From positions 118,458 through 182,457 of the forward strand of contig JAMCWB010000051.1 of NCBI GenBank assembly GCA_023475025.1: 64,000 nt of DNA. Reading direction: 5' to 3'. The notes under the pieces are model-generated. The model searched no databases. It was not told the DNA's origin and saw only the letters and a program-made list of their open reading frames with translations. Shown here piece after piece: positions 8,211-17,955 of this stretch (its first letter is position 1; every line of letters starts with the position of its first letter). Position numbers and translations under genes: made by a program. This DNA comes from Gammaproteobacteria bacterium. Its GTDB lineage: Bacteria; Pseudomonadota; Gammaproteobacteria; Pseudomonadales; Pseudomonadaceae.

Positions 8211-9443
8211 TTACTCCTTGTCCTTGGATAGCGGCACATCTACCCCGCCAGCAACTTTCTTCTCAGGACCACTCGCGCTGGGGTTGATGTCGAAGTCGAA
8301 GATACCCGTCGGCAACCAGAGCGTCGCGCAGGCATTGGGCACGTCGACCACCCCGCTGATATGCCCTTCCACCGGCGCACAACCGAGAATCGCGTAGGCC
8401 TGTGCACGGCTGTAGCCGAACTTGGTCATGTACTCGATGGCGTTCAGGCAGGCCTGACGGTAGGCAATATGCACATCCAGGTAATGCTGCTTGCCCTGCT
8501 CATCGACCGAGATACCTTCAAAGATCACGTAGTCATCATAGCGCGGCTTGATCGGACTCGGCTTGAAGATCGGGTTCTTGATGCCGTACTTGCTCATGCC
8601 ATCCTTGATCAGGTTAACGCGCAGGTGAATCCAGCCGGCCATCTCGATCGCGCCGCAGAAGGTGATTTCGCCATCCCCCTGACTGAAGTGCAAATCACCC
8701 ACCGACAGGCCACCGCCCTTGACGTACACCGGGAAGTACACCTTGGCGCCACGCGACAGATCCTTGATATCGCAGTTACCGCCATGCTCGCGCGGCGGCA
8801 CTGTGCGTGCGCCCTCGGCGGCGGCCTTGGCCTTGTCATCACCGGTCATGCGGCCCATATGTGCGGTATCGGCAAAGGGCAGATTGACCAGGCCGGGCAC
8901 ACGCTCGGGGTCGGTTTCAAACAGTTCAGTCTCGCGCTTGTTCCACTCCTCCAGCATGTCCTTGGAAGGCAGGCAGCCAATCAGGCCAGGGTGGATCAAC
9001 CCGGCAAATTCGACATTCGGGATATGCCGCGACTTGGTGAACATGCCATTGAAGTCCCAGATCGACTTCTGTGCCTCCGGGAAATGCTCGGTCAGGAATC
9101 CGCCGCCGTTCTGTTTGGAGAAAAAGCCATTGAAGCCCCACTGGCTTTCAGCAAAAGTACCAATATCGAGAATATCCACTTCCAGCAGGTCACCCGGCTC
9201 ACAACCTTCCACACCGATCGGCCCCGAGAGAAAGTGAACCTGTGACAGGTCGACATCGCGCACATCGTCAGCACTGTCGTTATTCTGGATCTGGCCACCG
9301 GTCCAGTCATAGCACTCGACAATAAAGTCATCCCCCGGCTTGACGGTAGCGACCATGGGAATGTCCGGGTGCCAGCGATTGTGCACCTTGTCGTTTTCAT
9401 AGGGAGACTTGTTCAGGTCAATCTTGATAATGGTGTCAGCCAT
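8211..9443 (-). CDS. fmdA: Formamidase (acetamidase/formamidase family)
   Basis: 410 residues, the usual size for FmdA, which hydrolyses formamide to formate and ammonia. Recognisable family blocks include HPDIPMVATVKPGDDFIVEC, PGLIGCLPSK, PPREHGGNCDIKDLSRG and the acidic/His motif VGDLHFSQGDGEI. The start is ATG 9443 with GAGGAG eight bases before; an in-frame GTG three codons earlier is less likely. It is followed directly by fmdB. No urea or amide ABC transporter is adjacent, unlike some fmd clusters. It probably supplies nitrogen. Confidence 0.9.
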   Translation of the reverse strand: MADTIIKIDLNKSPYENDKVHNRWHPDIPMVATVKPGDDFIVECYDWTGGQIQNNDSADDVRDVDLSQVHFLSGPIGVEGCEPGDLLEVDILDIGTFAESQWGFNGFFSKQNGGGFLTEHFPEAQKSIWDFNGMFTKSRHIPNVEFAGLIHPGLIGCLPSKDMLEEWNKRETELFETDPERVPGLVNLPFADTAHMGRMTGDDKAKAAAEGARTVPPREHGGNCDIKDLSRGAKVYFPVYVKGGGLSVGDLHFSQGDGEITFCGAIEMAGWIHLRVNLIKDGMSKYGIKNPIFKPSPIKPRYDDYVIFEGISVDEQGKQHYLDVHIAYRQACLNAIEYMTKFGYSRAQAYAILGCAPVEGHISGVVDVPNACATLWLPTGIFDFDINPSASGPEKKVAGGVDVPLSKDKE

Positions 9444-9499
9444 AATCGCCACTCCTCAGCGGATCTGTTGGGTCGGGTGAAAATCTACGCGATCACTAT

Positions 9500-9870
9500 T
9501 GTGGAATCCGTCTGCGGCAACCATTCGTGAAATGACACCCTTGTATACGTCAAATGACGTAGTCGGTATCAAAAATCGATACGAGTACAATTTTCTCGCC
9601 TGTCGACTGCCAGTCAATACCGTCGCCGCTGGCGATAGCCTTGAGGTCTGTTCTGGCCTTTGCCAGGTACCTGACCGTCATCCCTGTTGGTATCCATTGC
9701 CATCCTCAGGAATCGAAGCGTCTGTCATCAGACCGGCCAGATTACACATGGCGATGGCGTGCACGGTACCCAAGTACTTGGTAATGGCCTTGCTGAACGG
9801 CATTCTGGCCTCGGCAAAGCCTGGTTGCAGATCCGGAAGTTGTTGCAGATCGCCCCCAGGCTTGATCAGC
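9500..9870 (-). pseudogene. Degenerate DUF4442 (hotdog-like) gene remnant
   Basis: Two reading frames together resemble a DUF4442 protein. The first reads KYLGTVHAIAMCNLAGLMTD then ASIPEDG. The second, one frame off near 9695, reads WIPTGMTVRYLAKARTDLKA and ends with VSIFDTDYVI at TGA 9550. A possible continuation (VYKGVISRMVA) lies in a third frame. In the family as I remember it, CNLAELAxG is normal, so a few residues are also missing. No start codon region survives. Boundaries are approximate; the upstream end touches the HlyD stop. Confidence 0.6.
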
Positions 9871-10747
9871 GTGGCTCCGCCGCCATCCGCACTCGGCTAC
9901 CCGCTTGCAGATCCTGTCCTGGATAAAGAATCACCAGATCGCCTGGCGCCAAACCACTGACCACTTCGGTAGTCAACCCGCTGCGCCGACCAATTTCAAC
10001 CTGCCGATAGATAGCCCTCCCATTCTCGATGACAAAGCTGCCCCACTGCTCATCATGTCGAAACAGGGCGCTGGTAGGAACCTGCAAACGCTCATCTGCG
10101 GCCCAGAGAATGAACCGAGCCTCTACCCGAAAACCATCTCCGAGTCCTTCCCAGGCACTGGCAGGTGCGTCGAGTTCGACAATCACCCAGACGCGCTGCT
10201 CTTCAACCCCCAGTGCAGAAACCTTGGTAAAACCGGCCGGCTCAATGCGTCTGACACGCCCGGGCAAAGGGCTTTCACCACCCCAGCGTTCCAGCTCGAC
10301 CGCCATACCGGGGCGCAGGCGCACGGCATCCGCAGACAGCACATCGACCTCTACTTCCAGGCTGGCCAGATCGCCCAGCACCAGAATTGGCATACCTGCG
10401 GAGACCGCCCCTTCACTCTGGCGCAAACGGGTCAATACCCGGCCGCTGACCGGAGCACTGACCACGACCGGCTCGGCGCCCTGCTCTCCGGCTGCGACGG
10501 CCAGCATGGCGTGGGCGTTATCCCGTTCAAAGCGCGCCACATCCACGGCAAAATTGGCTGAGCGCACACTGGCCGTCGCCCGCCTGCGCTCGCTGGCAAT
10601 CTGGTCCAGGCGTTCCTGCGACATATACCCGCCTGCTACCATGCGTTCTATCCGCCGGTATTCGTTGGCAGCCAGTTCCAGCCGGGCCTGTTCACTCTCC
10701 ACCTGGCTGCGTGCGGCACCGGCATAGAGGAAATAGTGTCGTAGCAT
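9866..10747 (-). pseudogene. HlyD/MacA-type membrane fusion protein lacking its N-terminus
   Basis: 293 residues can be read. The part present has the second half of the coiled-coil hairpin (RLELAANEYRRIERMV, SQERLDQIASERRR), the returning lipoyl half (VVSAPVSGRVLTRLRQSEGA) and the beta-barrel domain. The N-terminal membrane anchor and first lipoyl half, about 100 residues, are absent: the frame begins in the coiled coil five bases after the permease stop. An adaptor without these parts should not be exported or assemble. Calling it a pseudogene is inference from length, as the remaining frame is open. Confidence 0.65.
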
Positions 10748-10751
10748 CGTG

Positions 10752-13120
10752 TTACTCCGCCGCCTTGAGCGCCGAGACCATGTCCAGACGCATCAGTTTG
10801 CCCCAGATCACCAGAGCGGACAGTACCGTGGCCAACACCACCACAACGGCTGCCGTGGCAAAAGTGCTGGGCGTCAGAATCAGAGGTACCCGGTAGATAT
10901 CTGTTTGCATGCCCAGCGTCAGCAGCCAGCTCAGCAATGCACCCAGCGCAAAACCCGGCAACAGTGCCAGCAAGGTAAGCAGAAACAACTCACCGAGCAA
11001 CAGATACGCGGTTTCCAGCCGGGTGTAACCCAGTACGCGCAGGCTGGCCAGCTCCCGCCCTCGCTCGGCAAAGGCAACCCGGGCATTGTTGTAGGCCACG
11101 GCAAAGGCAATCAAGCCGGCCAACAGCATACTGAACAGGGTAAACACCAGAATGCTTTCATCCATCAAGTCATTGAAAGCACTGATACTGCGGCTGCGCA
11201 AGGTCACCCCCAGGACACCTGGCATGCGTTCCAACCGCTCGTACAGGTCCGTATCGACCTCCCTTTCTACCGCAAGCAAGGCCACGTTGATGAGCGGGTT
11301 TTCCTGCAACTGGCGGGCAAGGTAGTCCAGATCGAGATAGACCCCGACGCCGACGAACTCCGTGACCAGACCGACGACCGGGAGTGTCAATTGCTGTCGC
11401 CGCCCTTCCAGCAGATGGATCTGCAGGCTATCACCCGGACGTACCTGCAACAGAGTGGCCAGGTGATCGGTGAGCAGCACGCCCTGCTCGGGTAACCGTA
11501 TCGGGTGCAACTGCTTGTCCAGCACCTGATTCAACTGCCCCGCCTGCGGCCGTCCCTGCAGGGCTCCGCGATAAACCCGATGTCCATTGCGCAACTCGGC
11601 CGGCACTATACGCTGGCCTTCGGCATGATAAACCCCCGGCAAAGCGTTCAAAGAGTGCAAGGCACGTTGACTGACGGCTCATTGAAGCTGACCAGTACAT
11701 CCTGCTGCTGGGCCAGGCGAAATTGCACATCCACCATATGGTTGATGGCACCGCGCTGGAATCCGGTCAGCATCATCAGGGCCACGGCAAAGCCCAGTCC
11801 GAGGACCGAGAGCAGCGACTTGACCGGCTGCCGCTCCAGATTGCGCAGAATCATGCGTGTTGGCTGGCTCAACCCGTGAATCCCCAGACGCTCGATCAGG
11901 GTACGCCGGAAGCTGGCCGGCGCCTCCGGGCGCATGGCCTCCGCCGGCGGCAAACGCACGGCGCTGCGCAGGGCATTCAAGGTGCCCAATAAGGCCGCCA
12001 ATGCAGCAATACCGGTGGCGCTCAGTACCACCACTGGACGCAGCTCCTGCTGCAGCCAGGGAAAACGGAAATAATCCTGATACAGATTGCTCAGGCCAGC
12101 AGCCAACCACACGCCAAGGCCAACACCGAGCACACTGCCGACCAAGACAATCGCCAGCACCCACTGCACATAATGCCAGCCGATCGTGGTATTGCTGTAG
12201 CCGAAGGCCTTGAGCACGGCAATCTGTTCACGCTGGGTGCGAATCAGGCGGGCCGTCACCACGTTCAGCAAAAAGGCTGCGACCCCAATGAACATCAGCG
12301 GCAGCAAGCTGGCCATGGTACCGAGCTGGTCCAACTCCTCTTCCAGATAACGGTTCGACGTCTGCTCCTTGCGGGCATAGGCGCCCAGCCCACCATAGGG
12401 CGCCAACAGGGGATCCAGGGCACTGATCACCGCGGCCGCGGAACTGCCGGGAGCTAACCGCAGGTTGACCTGATTGAAGCTGCCTTCCATCCCCTAGGCT
12501 GCGGCCAACGCGCTGCGATTCATCCAGATCACCGCATAGCGGGCGTAGTCGGGAAACAGGTCGCCCGGACGAATCTGGTAGATAAACTCGGGGGACAGTG
12601 CAACCCCGCTGATACGCAGCTGCCGGAAGCGACCATTGATAACGGCCGCCAACTGTTCACCGGGCTGCAGACCGTGGGCCTCGGCAAAGGCCTCGCTGAC
12701 CAGTATTTGATTCGAGGCCAGGGCATCCGGCAGACTACCAGCAGTCAAATGCAACTGATTCAATGTCGATTGTCGTCCATCTGGAATGGACAAGGCCAGT
12801 CCGGTGACAGGATCATTGAAACCCGCTAACTGAATGGTCAGCGGTGCCCGCACTTGCGTTTCCAGCCCAGCCACACCGTCCAACTCAGCCAGGTGTTCAA
12901 CCAACGCTTCCGGCGCTCGCTTCAAGGGGGCGAATACATCTGCAAAATGGTACTGTCGATAAACGCTATGCTGGGTAGCGCGCAGGGTATCCATGGTGCC
13001 TAAGGCCATGACATACATTGCCACCCCAATGGCAATCACCAGGGCAATTGCACTGCCTTGCCCCTTCATGCTCCACAGGTTGCGCAGTAATTTGCGCTGC
13101 AGCGTTGTCATGACTACCAA
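10752..13120 (-). pseudogene. FtsX/MacB-type ABC permease, broken by an amber codon and a frameshift
   Basis: Three consecutive segments make one ~790-residue permease with two FtsX domains. Segment one (from 13120) ends ...RSALAAA at TAG 12494-12496, and the same frame continues GMEGSFNQVNLRL. Segment two covers the first FtsX core and ends out of frame near 11675, where restoring one base would join FNEPS to SQRALHSLNALPGV. Segment three holds the second FtsX core (SMLLAGLIAFAVAYNNARVA) and ends at 10752. Such permeases pair with the ATPase at 13114-13824 and a HlyD adaptor. The two lesions plus the truncated adaptor imply the exporter is inactive. Confidence 0.75.
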
Positions 13121-13824
13121 CTCAGCTCGCCGGGCTGGCGCTTATTGGCGTTACACCGAATGTCGCTGACACGACCGTCAGTCAGACGAATCATTCGATC
13201 TGCCATATCGGCAATACTGGCATTGTGGGTAATCACTGCCGTCGTGGTGCCCAGTCGCTGATTGATATCCTGCAACACCTCCAATACACGGATACCGGTT
13301 TTCGAATCCAGCGCACCGGTCGGCTCATCGCACAGCAGCACCGTCGGGTTCTTGGCAATCGCCCGAGCAATAGCCACCCGCTGCTGTTCGCCGCCGGAGA
13401 GCTGGGATGGAAAATGGTGTCGGCGCGCGTGCAGACCCACCAGGGACAGGGCATCGTCTGGCGTCATGGGGTCGCGGGCAATATCGGTGACAATGGCCAC
13501 ATTCTCGCGGGCGGTCAGACTGGGAATCAGGTTATAGAACTGGAATACGAAACCCACATGATTGCGCCGATAAGCGGTCAGTTCGCGGTCACCGGCCCGA
13601 CTGAGGTCCTGATCCTGATAGAACACGTCACCACTGCTAGCGGTGTCGAGACCGCCCAGAATATTCAGCAAGGTCGACTTGCCGCTGCCGGAAGCACCGA
13701 GCAACACCGCAAACTCACCCCGATAGAGTTCGAGATCAACACCACGCAAGGCGCGAATCTCGACGTCACCCAGCCAGAATGAACGGTGCAGATTACGGGT
13801 TCGAAATACCACGGGGGCGGTCAT
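13114..13824 (-). CDS. ABC transporter ATP-binding protein (LolD/MacB type)
   Basis: 236 residues with all ATPase motifs: Walker [11 protein letters not shown]-loop [12 protein letters not shown], signature [14 protein letters not shown], Walker [13 protein letters not shown] and a switch histidine in VITHNAS. The start has GAGGA seven bases upstream, and the stop overlaps the permease start by seven bases. Its partners are decayed, so this intact ATPase may have no permease to drive. It could represent very recent inactivation of the operon. Confidence 0.88.
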   Translation of the reverse strand: MTAPVVFRTRNLHRSFWLGDVEIRALRGVDLELYRGEFAVLLGASGSGKSTLLNILGGLDTASSGDVFYQDQDLSRAGDRELTAYRRNHVGFVFQFYNLIPSLTARENVAIVTDIARDPMTPDDALSLVGLHARRHHFPSQLSGGEQQRVAIARAIAKNPTVLLCDEPTGALDSKTGIRVLEVLQDINQRLGTTTAVITHNASIADMADRMIRLTDGRVSDIRCNANKRQPGELSW

Positions 13825-13915
13825 AAGCTGTCCTCATAGCCTGAGGACATTCTAGTCGACCTGCTGCAGACAGATATTGACCCGGATCAGACAAGCCGGC
13901 GTGGCAATGCGCCAA

Positions 13916-14251
13916 TCAGCGTGTTGCCACCATTTTTTCTATACATTGCCGCGACTCGTCGGGCAAGTCGGTAAAGTGCAGACCGGTCCAGTACTGGCTG
14001 CCATTGATGCTTTTACGGTGCCAGAGGCTTTCGGCATCGAGCAGGAACTCGCGCACGCCGTTGAGCATCATCGGCAGATTAACCTGCAAAGCATAGTGAC
14101 GATTAAGCTCGATGGGATGCTCACTCAGCAACATAAGGCCTTCGACATGCAGATCTACCACACGACCAAGGTGGTGGCCATTACTCAAATCATAGACTTC
14201 AAGGCTGTTGCTCACTGGGTGTCGCTCCAATCTACGGCGTTCGTCGTGCAT
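13916..14251 (-). CDS. PilZ-domain c-di-GMP-binding protein
   Basis: 111 residues comprising a single PilZ domain. The N-terminal ERRRLERHPV gives the RxxxR arginines and the later DLHVEGLMLLSE corresponds to the D/NxSxxG strand, here with His-Val-Glu replacing the Ser. The start at 14251 has AGGAG six bases upstream; a longer reading from 14320 is not favoured. With three GGDEF proteins nearby it is a plausible c-di-GMP effector, though the weakened second motif makes binding less certain. Confidence 0.75.
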   Translation of the reverse strand: MHDERRRLERHPVSNSLEVYDLSNGHHLGRVVDLHVEGLMLLSEHPIELNRHYALQVNLPMMLNGVREFLLDAESLWHRKSINGSQYWTGLHFTDLPDESRQCIEKMVATR

Positions 14252-14427
14252 AGATACTCCTGACAGGTCCCGTACAGCAGATCCGGGGGTTTTGACTGGA
14301 AGCGAGTCGGGGTCACTCACAACCAGTCAAGGTCAAGTGTGAACGATAACGGTAATGGCGAACAGCCACCAGCATGAAATATCCTGTTAAATCCATCACA
14401 TTTCAGGCAATTGTTGCGCGAGGCCGC

Positions 14428-14883
14428 TCACCAGATTGAAGCCCAGGCCACCAAGAGTGAAACGATCACCACAATGGTCAGCGGCTTACGCAGTGAGGGA
14501 TACCACACCGGCGCCAGGCCATGATTGACTGCCCAGATATCAGCAAAATACAAGGCAGCAAAGGCGAGAAAGAACAGGGGAATGCCAAGCTGTTGCGGCA
14601 TGCTCAGAGCTAACCAGCCCAGCAACGGCGGAATAACCGACAAACCCAATTGCACCGGGGCCTTGTCACTGGCTTCATCGGCGCGCATCGCCAGCCCCCA
14701 ATGAATAGCGCCCATAAATGCCAGGATAATCGCCGTATAGGCCAGCAACTCATCCATCACCCACTCACGCCAGGCCTCAGGTGTGACCCAGAGGCCCAGT
14801 GCACCGAAGACAAAAGGAGCCAGGCCGGCAGCGCCAAGCAAAAGGGCAAGCCTGGGAGGACGGGTGGCGCTGAATGGATGCAT
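14428..14883 (-). CDS. DUF3429 membrane protein
   Basis: 151 residues with about five hydrophobic helices. Family features include an early GLAPFVFGALGLW helix, AYTAIILAFMGAIHWG near residue 60 and the C-terminal WYPSLRKPLTIVV. ATG 14883 has AGAGG six bases upstream, whereas the TTG at 14907 has no RBS. The function of DUF3429 is unknown. Confidence 0.8.
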   Translation of the reverse strand: MHPFSATRPPRLALLLGAAGLAPFVFGALGLWVTPEAWREWVMDELLAYTAIILAFMGAIHWGLAMRADEASDKAPVQLGLSVIPPLLGWLALSMPQQLGIPLFFLAFAALYFADIWAVNHGLAPVWYPSLRKPLTIVVIVSLLVAWASIW

Positions 14884-14974
14884 GCTGGCCTCTATAGATA
14901 TCGACAAAGGGAGTGTCGTTTTTCTGCCTCATTATAAGTGGCAATTCTCTGGCAGCAAGCCATGATCAATCTCA

Positions 14975-17008
14975 TTAACGACCGGGCTCCGAGAGTTCAC
15001 GGCTTGGTCGCGCTGGCCGACGGCGCGGCAGTGCTTGCAGCAGTCTTTTCAGCTGCCCATCCAGGTGCTGCACTTGCTGCTTGTCCGGCATCTGTTCACT
15101 GGCATAGGTCAGGCGTTCATACTCGGCAAAGAAGGTCTCGATAGCCTCGCGCTGTGCTGGCAAAGCGGTGATTAAACGCGCCTTCCAGGCACGCGGCCCC
15201 TCGCCACGTAACGCCTGCAACCCCAGACGCTGCAGACGCCGGTCAAGCTGCTGCCAGGCACGCATACGCGGATCACGGCTACGCTTGCCGGGTCGCAAGG
15301 TCCAGAGCGCCAACGGAATCATCACCAGCGACGCCGCCAGGACCAACACCACGGCTACCCGCTGCCAGTCGGTGGTGCCCAGCCAACGGCGGAAAAAATC
15401 GCCTTGTCGCTCGCTCTGATAGCTCAATACCCGCATCTGCCATTGAAAATTGACTTCATCCCAGCCCAGACGCAGACGATTGACCCAGTCGATATTGCGG
15501 TAGCGGGCCGCAGACAAGGGAGAGTCTTCAAGAAAACTACCCTCGCCTTGCAGGGCTTGCTGCAAACCCTGCTCGATGCGTTCCGGGGCTACCTGGAAAG
15601 TCGGATCAACCGATACCCAGCCCTGTCCGGGCAGCCAGACTTCAACCCAGGCATGCGCATCAAACTGATGCACCAGCACATAGTTGCCCCTCGGGTTGAT
15701 CTCGCCACCCTGATAGCCAGCCACCACGCGAGCGGGGATACCCGCAGCGCGCAAGACAAAGGTCATGGCACCAGCATAGTGGGCGCAGAAGCCACGCTGG
15801 GTATCAAACAGGAACTCGTCGTTGGTGTGGCGGCCCAGGGTTGGCGGGCGCAAGGTGTAATGAAAGGGCTCGCGATTGAAGTGCTGCAACAGGGCCGCCA
15901 CCAGATCTTCGTCATCGGGATATTCTTCCCGCAACTCTTCAGCCCAGGCGCGGCTGCGCGGATCAACCCCTTGCGGCAGTGACAGATACAGCCGCTCCTG
16001 CAAGGAGTCCAGGCCATCCGGGTCCAGCCGGCTGTCTGGCCAGGAGCTGGCCCGATAGGCAGTGGTCTGGGTAAAGGGACGCCGCGCTTGCAACATAAAA
16101 TCGCGGGTCAACACCATATTGCTGTCCGACGTGGTGGCCCCGCGCAGACTGAATGCCCATCGCTGCTGACTGGCGCCGGTCAGCACCTGGTAGCTGATTT
16201 CATCACCCGCCGGCTGCCAGGGCCGCGTCAGGGCCTGACTGGACAACTGGGAATGCGACCATTCGCGTCCATTAAAGGTACTCAGCGTCAGTGCCCGCCA
16301 ATAGAGATCACTCTGTGCGGGAATCTCATCATCAAAACTGACCCGAAAGGCCAGATTGCTCGAACGTGCCAGGTCGGCGATATCACCCGGCGACATGCTC
16401 TCCGCCAGGCCGGTCGTGGCTCCCTGCCCTGGCGCATTGACCGACCACAGGGGGCCGATGCGCGGAAACAGCATGAACAATACCAGCATCAGCGGAATCG
16501 CCTGCAGCAGCAGAACCCCGGCAGTTCGCATGGCGCGGGCCGGATCATTGCGCCCGGCCGACTGTTGCAACCCCACCAGCGCCGACACCAGCACCAGCAG
16601 TGAAAAGCATTGATAGAGGGTAAGCGGTATACCCTGATCAAACAGAAATGCCGTGGCAATAATGAAGAAGCCCAGATAGATCACCACCAGGGCGTCACGC
16701 GGACTGCGCATTTCCAACAGTTTGAGCATGAACAACAGCAACAGCAGCATGACCGCTGCGTCCAGGCCGATCAGGGTGCCCTGTGCCTGAAAGGTGCCGG
16801 CACTGATGGCCACCAGGGCGCACACCTTGAACAAGGTTCCGGGATAGCGCCAGCGCATCCGTTGAATCTGCACACGCCAGAGAGCACAGCCCATCCAGAT
16901 GATGGCCACCCAGAAAGGCAAACGCGGCAAATGGGGCAACAGCACCACCACCTGCGCAGTCAGCAACCAGGCCAGGCTGTTACGCGGGATCAGACCGGCG
17001 ACACTCAT
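14975..17008 (-). CDS. tgpA: TgpA-like inner-membrane transglutaminase
   Basis: 677 residues. Several N-terminal helices (DUF3488) are followed by a periplasmic transglutaminase-like domain. Its catalytic Cys is in QRGFCAHYAGAMTFVLRAAG, the His in VHQFDAHAWVEVW and the Asp in VSVDPTFQ, so the triad is intact. A late helix (VAVVLVLAASLVMIPLALW) and a cytoplasmic tail complete it. In Pseudomonas aeruginosa TgpA is reported as essential; its physiological substrate is not established. It overlaps the DUF58 gene by four bases and is last in a three-gene operon. Confidence 0.88.
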   Translation of the reverse strand: MSVAGLIPRNSLAWLLTAQVVVLLPHLPRLPFWVAIIWMGCALWRVQIQRMRWRYPGTLFKVCALVAISAGTFQAQGTLIGLDAAVMLLLLLFMLKLLEMRSPRDALVVIYLGFFIIATAFLFDQGIPLTLYQCFSLLVLVSALVGLQQSAGRNDPARAMRTAGVLLLQAIPLMLVLFMLFPRIGPLWSVNAPGQGATTGLAESMSPGDIADLARSSNLAFRVSFDDEIPAQSDLYWRALTLSTFNGREWSHSQLSSQALTRPWQPAGDEISYQVLTGASQQRWAFSLRGATTSDSNMVLTRDFMLQARRPFTQTTAYRASSWPDSRLDPDGLDSLQERLYLSLPQGVDPRSRAWAEELREEYPDDEDLVAALLQHFNREPFHYTLRPPTLGRHTNDEFLFDTQRGFCAHYAGAMTFVLRAAGIPARVVAGYQGGEINPRGNYVLVHQFDAHAWVEVWLPGQGWVSVDPTFQVAPERIEQGLQQALQGEGSFLEDSPLSAARYRNIDWVNRLRLGWDEVNFQWQMRVLSYQSERQGDFFRRWLGTTDWQRVAVVLVLAASLVMIPLALWTLRPGKRSRDPRMRAWQQLDRRLQRLGLQALRGEGPRAWKARLITALPAQREAIETFFAEYERLTYASEQMPDKQQVQHLDGQLKRLLQALPRRRPARPSRELSEPGR

Positions 17009-17955
17009 GCTGGCGCTCCATACAGGGCCAGGGCCTTGAGACAGGCATCCCGATGACGCTCACCCTGGGCCGGGCCCAGGCGCATACCCGGTAGAATCAG
17101 CCCGTAGGGTTCATGTTTTTGCTCCAGCTGCAGTACCCAGCCGGTGAGGTAACCCAGTTTCTGCTCAATGTCGGTTCCTGGTGCCTGCTCCAGATTCAAC
17201 CACCAGGTTGTCTGACTGGGTTCGGCAAACACCTTGCTATGCAAGCCTTGCCCGCGGGACCAGGCACGCCAGTCGAGGCGACGTTTGGAGTCTCCGGGCT
17301 GGTAATTACGCAAGCCCTGAAAGTCATCAACACCCTCATTCAACCCGGGCTCGCCCTCATCATCCTGGCCTTGTCCGGGCTGGCGCGGAAGATCTCCTTG
17401 CAGGGGCCGGGGATACACCAGCACCTGCCAGCGCAGATCAATCAGGCTCCAGGCGACAAACCAGCCCAGAGGGTAACGGGTTTCAATACGCAAGCGACCG
17501 GGGCTGAACCAGCCACGCTGACGTGCCGGATGGTACAGGGTCAACTGCACCTCATCACCCCGCGCCACATCAACCCGCTGCGGCTGGGTATGCGGCCAGG
17601 CCAGCACCAGTGATTGATGCAAGCGTCTGGGCGCGGCCAGGGTAAGACCAAGGGGCACATTTTCACCGGCAAACACCGGCTTGCCGCCAGTTGCCCGCAA
17701 CTCCAGGCTCGCCAGGTTACGGTAGGTATGATGCAAGCCAACCCAGAACAGGCTACCCAGAATAAAGGTCACCCCATAGACCAGGCTGTTCTGATAATTG
17801 ATGGCACCGATCAGCATGATACTGAGCAGTAACAGCAGACCCAGCCCAGCTCGACTGGGCAGGATAAAGATACGCCGGTGATTCAGCCTGATTTCATGGG
17901 CAGCAGGAATACGGCGCTTCAACCAGCGCTGAAACCAGGTACGCAACAGGGGCAT
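17005..17955 (-). CDS. DUF58 membrane protein
   Basis: 316 residues. Two N-terminal helices (LGLLLLLSIMLIGAI and YGVTFILGSLFWVGL) are followed by a von Willebrand A-like DUF58 region with the conserved block DFQGLRNYQPGDSKRRLDW. It sits between moxR and tgpA, with overlaps at both ends (TGATG and ATGA). MoxR/DUF58/transglutaminase trios occur widely and probably act together at the envelope; the exact task is unknown. Confidence 0.87.
   Translation of the reverse strand: MPLLRTWFQRWLKRRIPAAHEIRLNHRRIFILPSRAGLGLLLLLSIMLIGAINYQNSLVYGVTFILGSLFWVGLHHTYRNLASLELRATGGKPVFAGENVPLGLTLAAPRRLHQSLVLAWPHTQPQRVDVARGDEVQLTLYHPARQRGWFSPGRLRIETRYPLGWFVAWSLIDLRWQVLVYPRPLQGDLPRQPGQGQDDEGEPGLNEGVDDFQGLRNYQPGDSKRRLDWRAWSRGQGLHSKVFAEPSQTTWWLNLEQAPGTDIEQKLGYLTGWVLQLEQKHEPYGLILPGMRLGPAQGERHRDACLKALALYGAPA

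Noticed and set aside
8361..9245. Plus-strand open frame of 294 codons
   Set aside because: Antisense to formamidase; no support.
7678..12496. Recoding of amber codons, since two genes have in-frame TAG
   Set aside because: TAG serves as a normal stop elsewhere in the window (for example sufT), no recoding element was seen, and both genes also show truncation or a frameshift.
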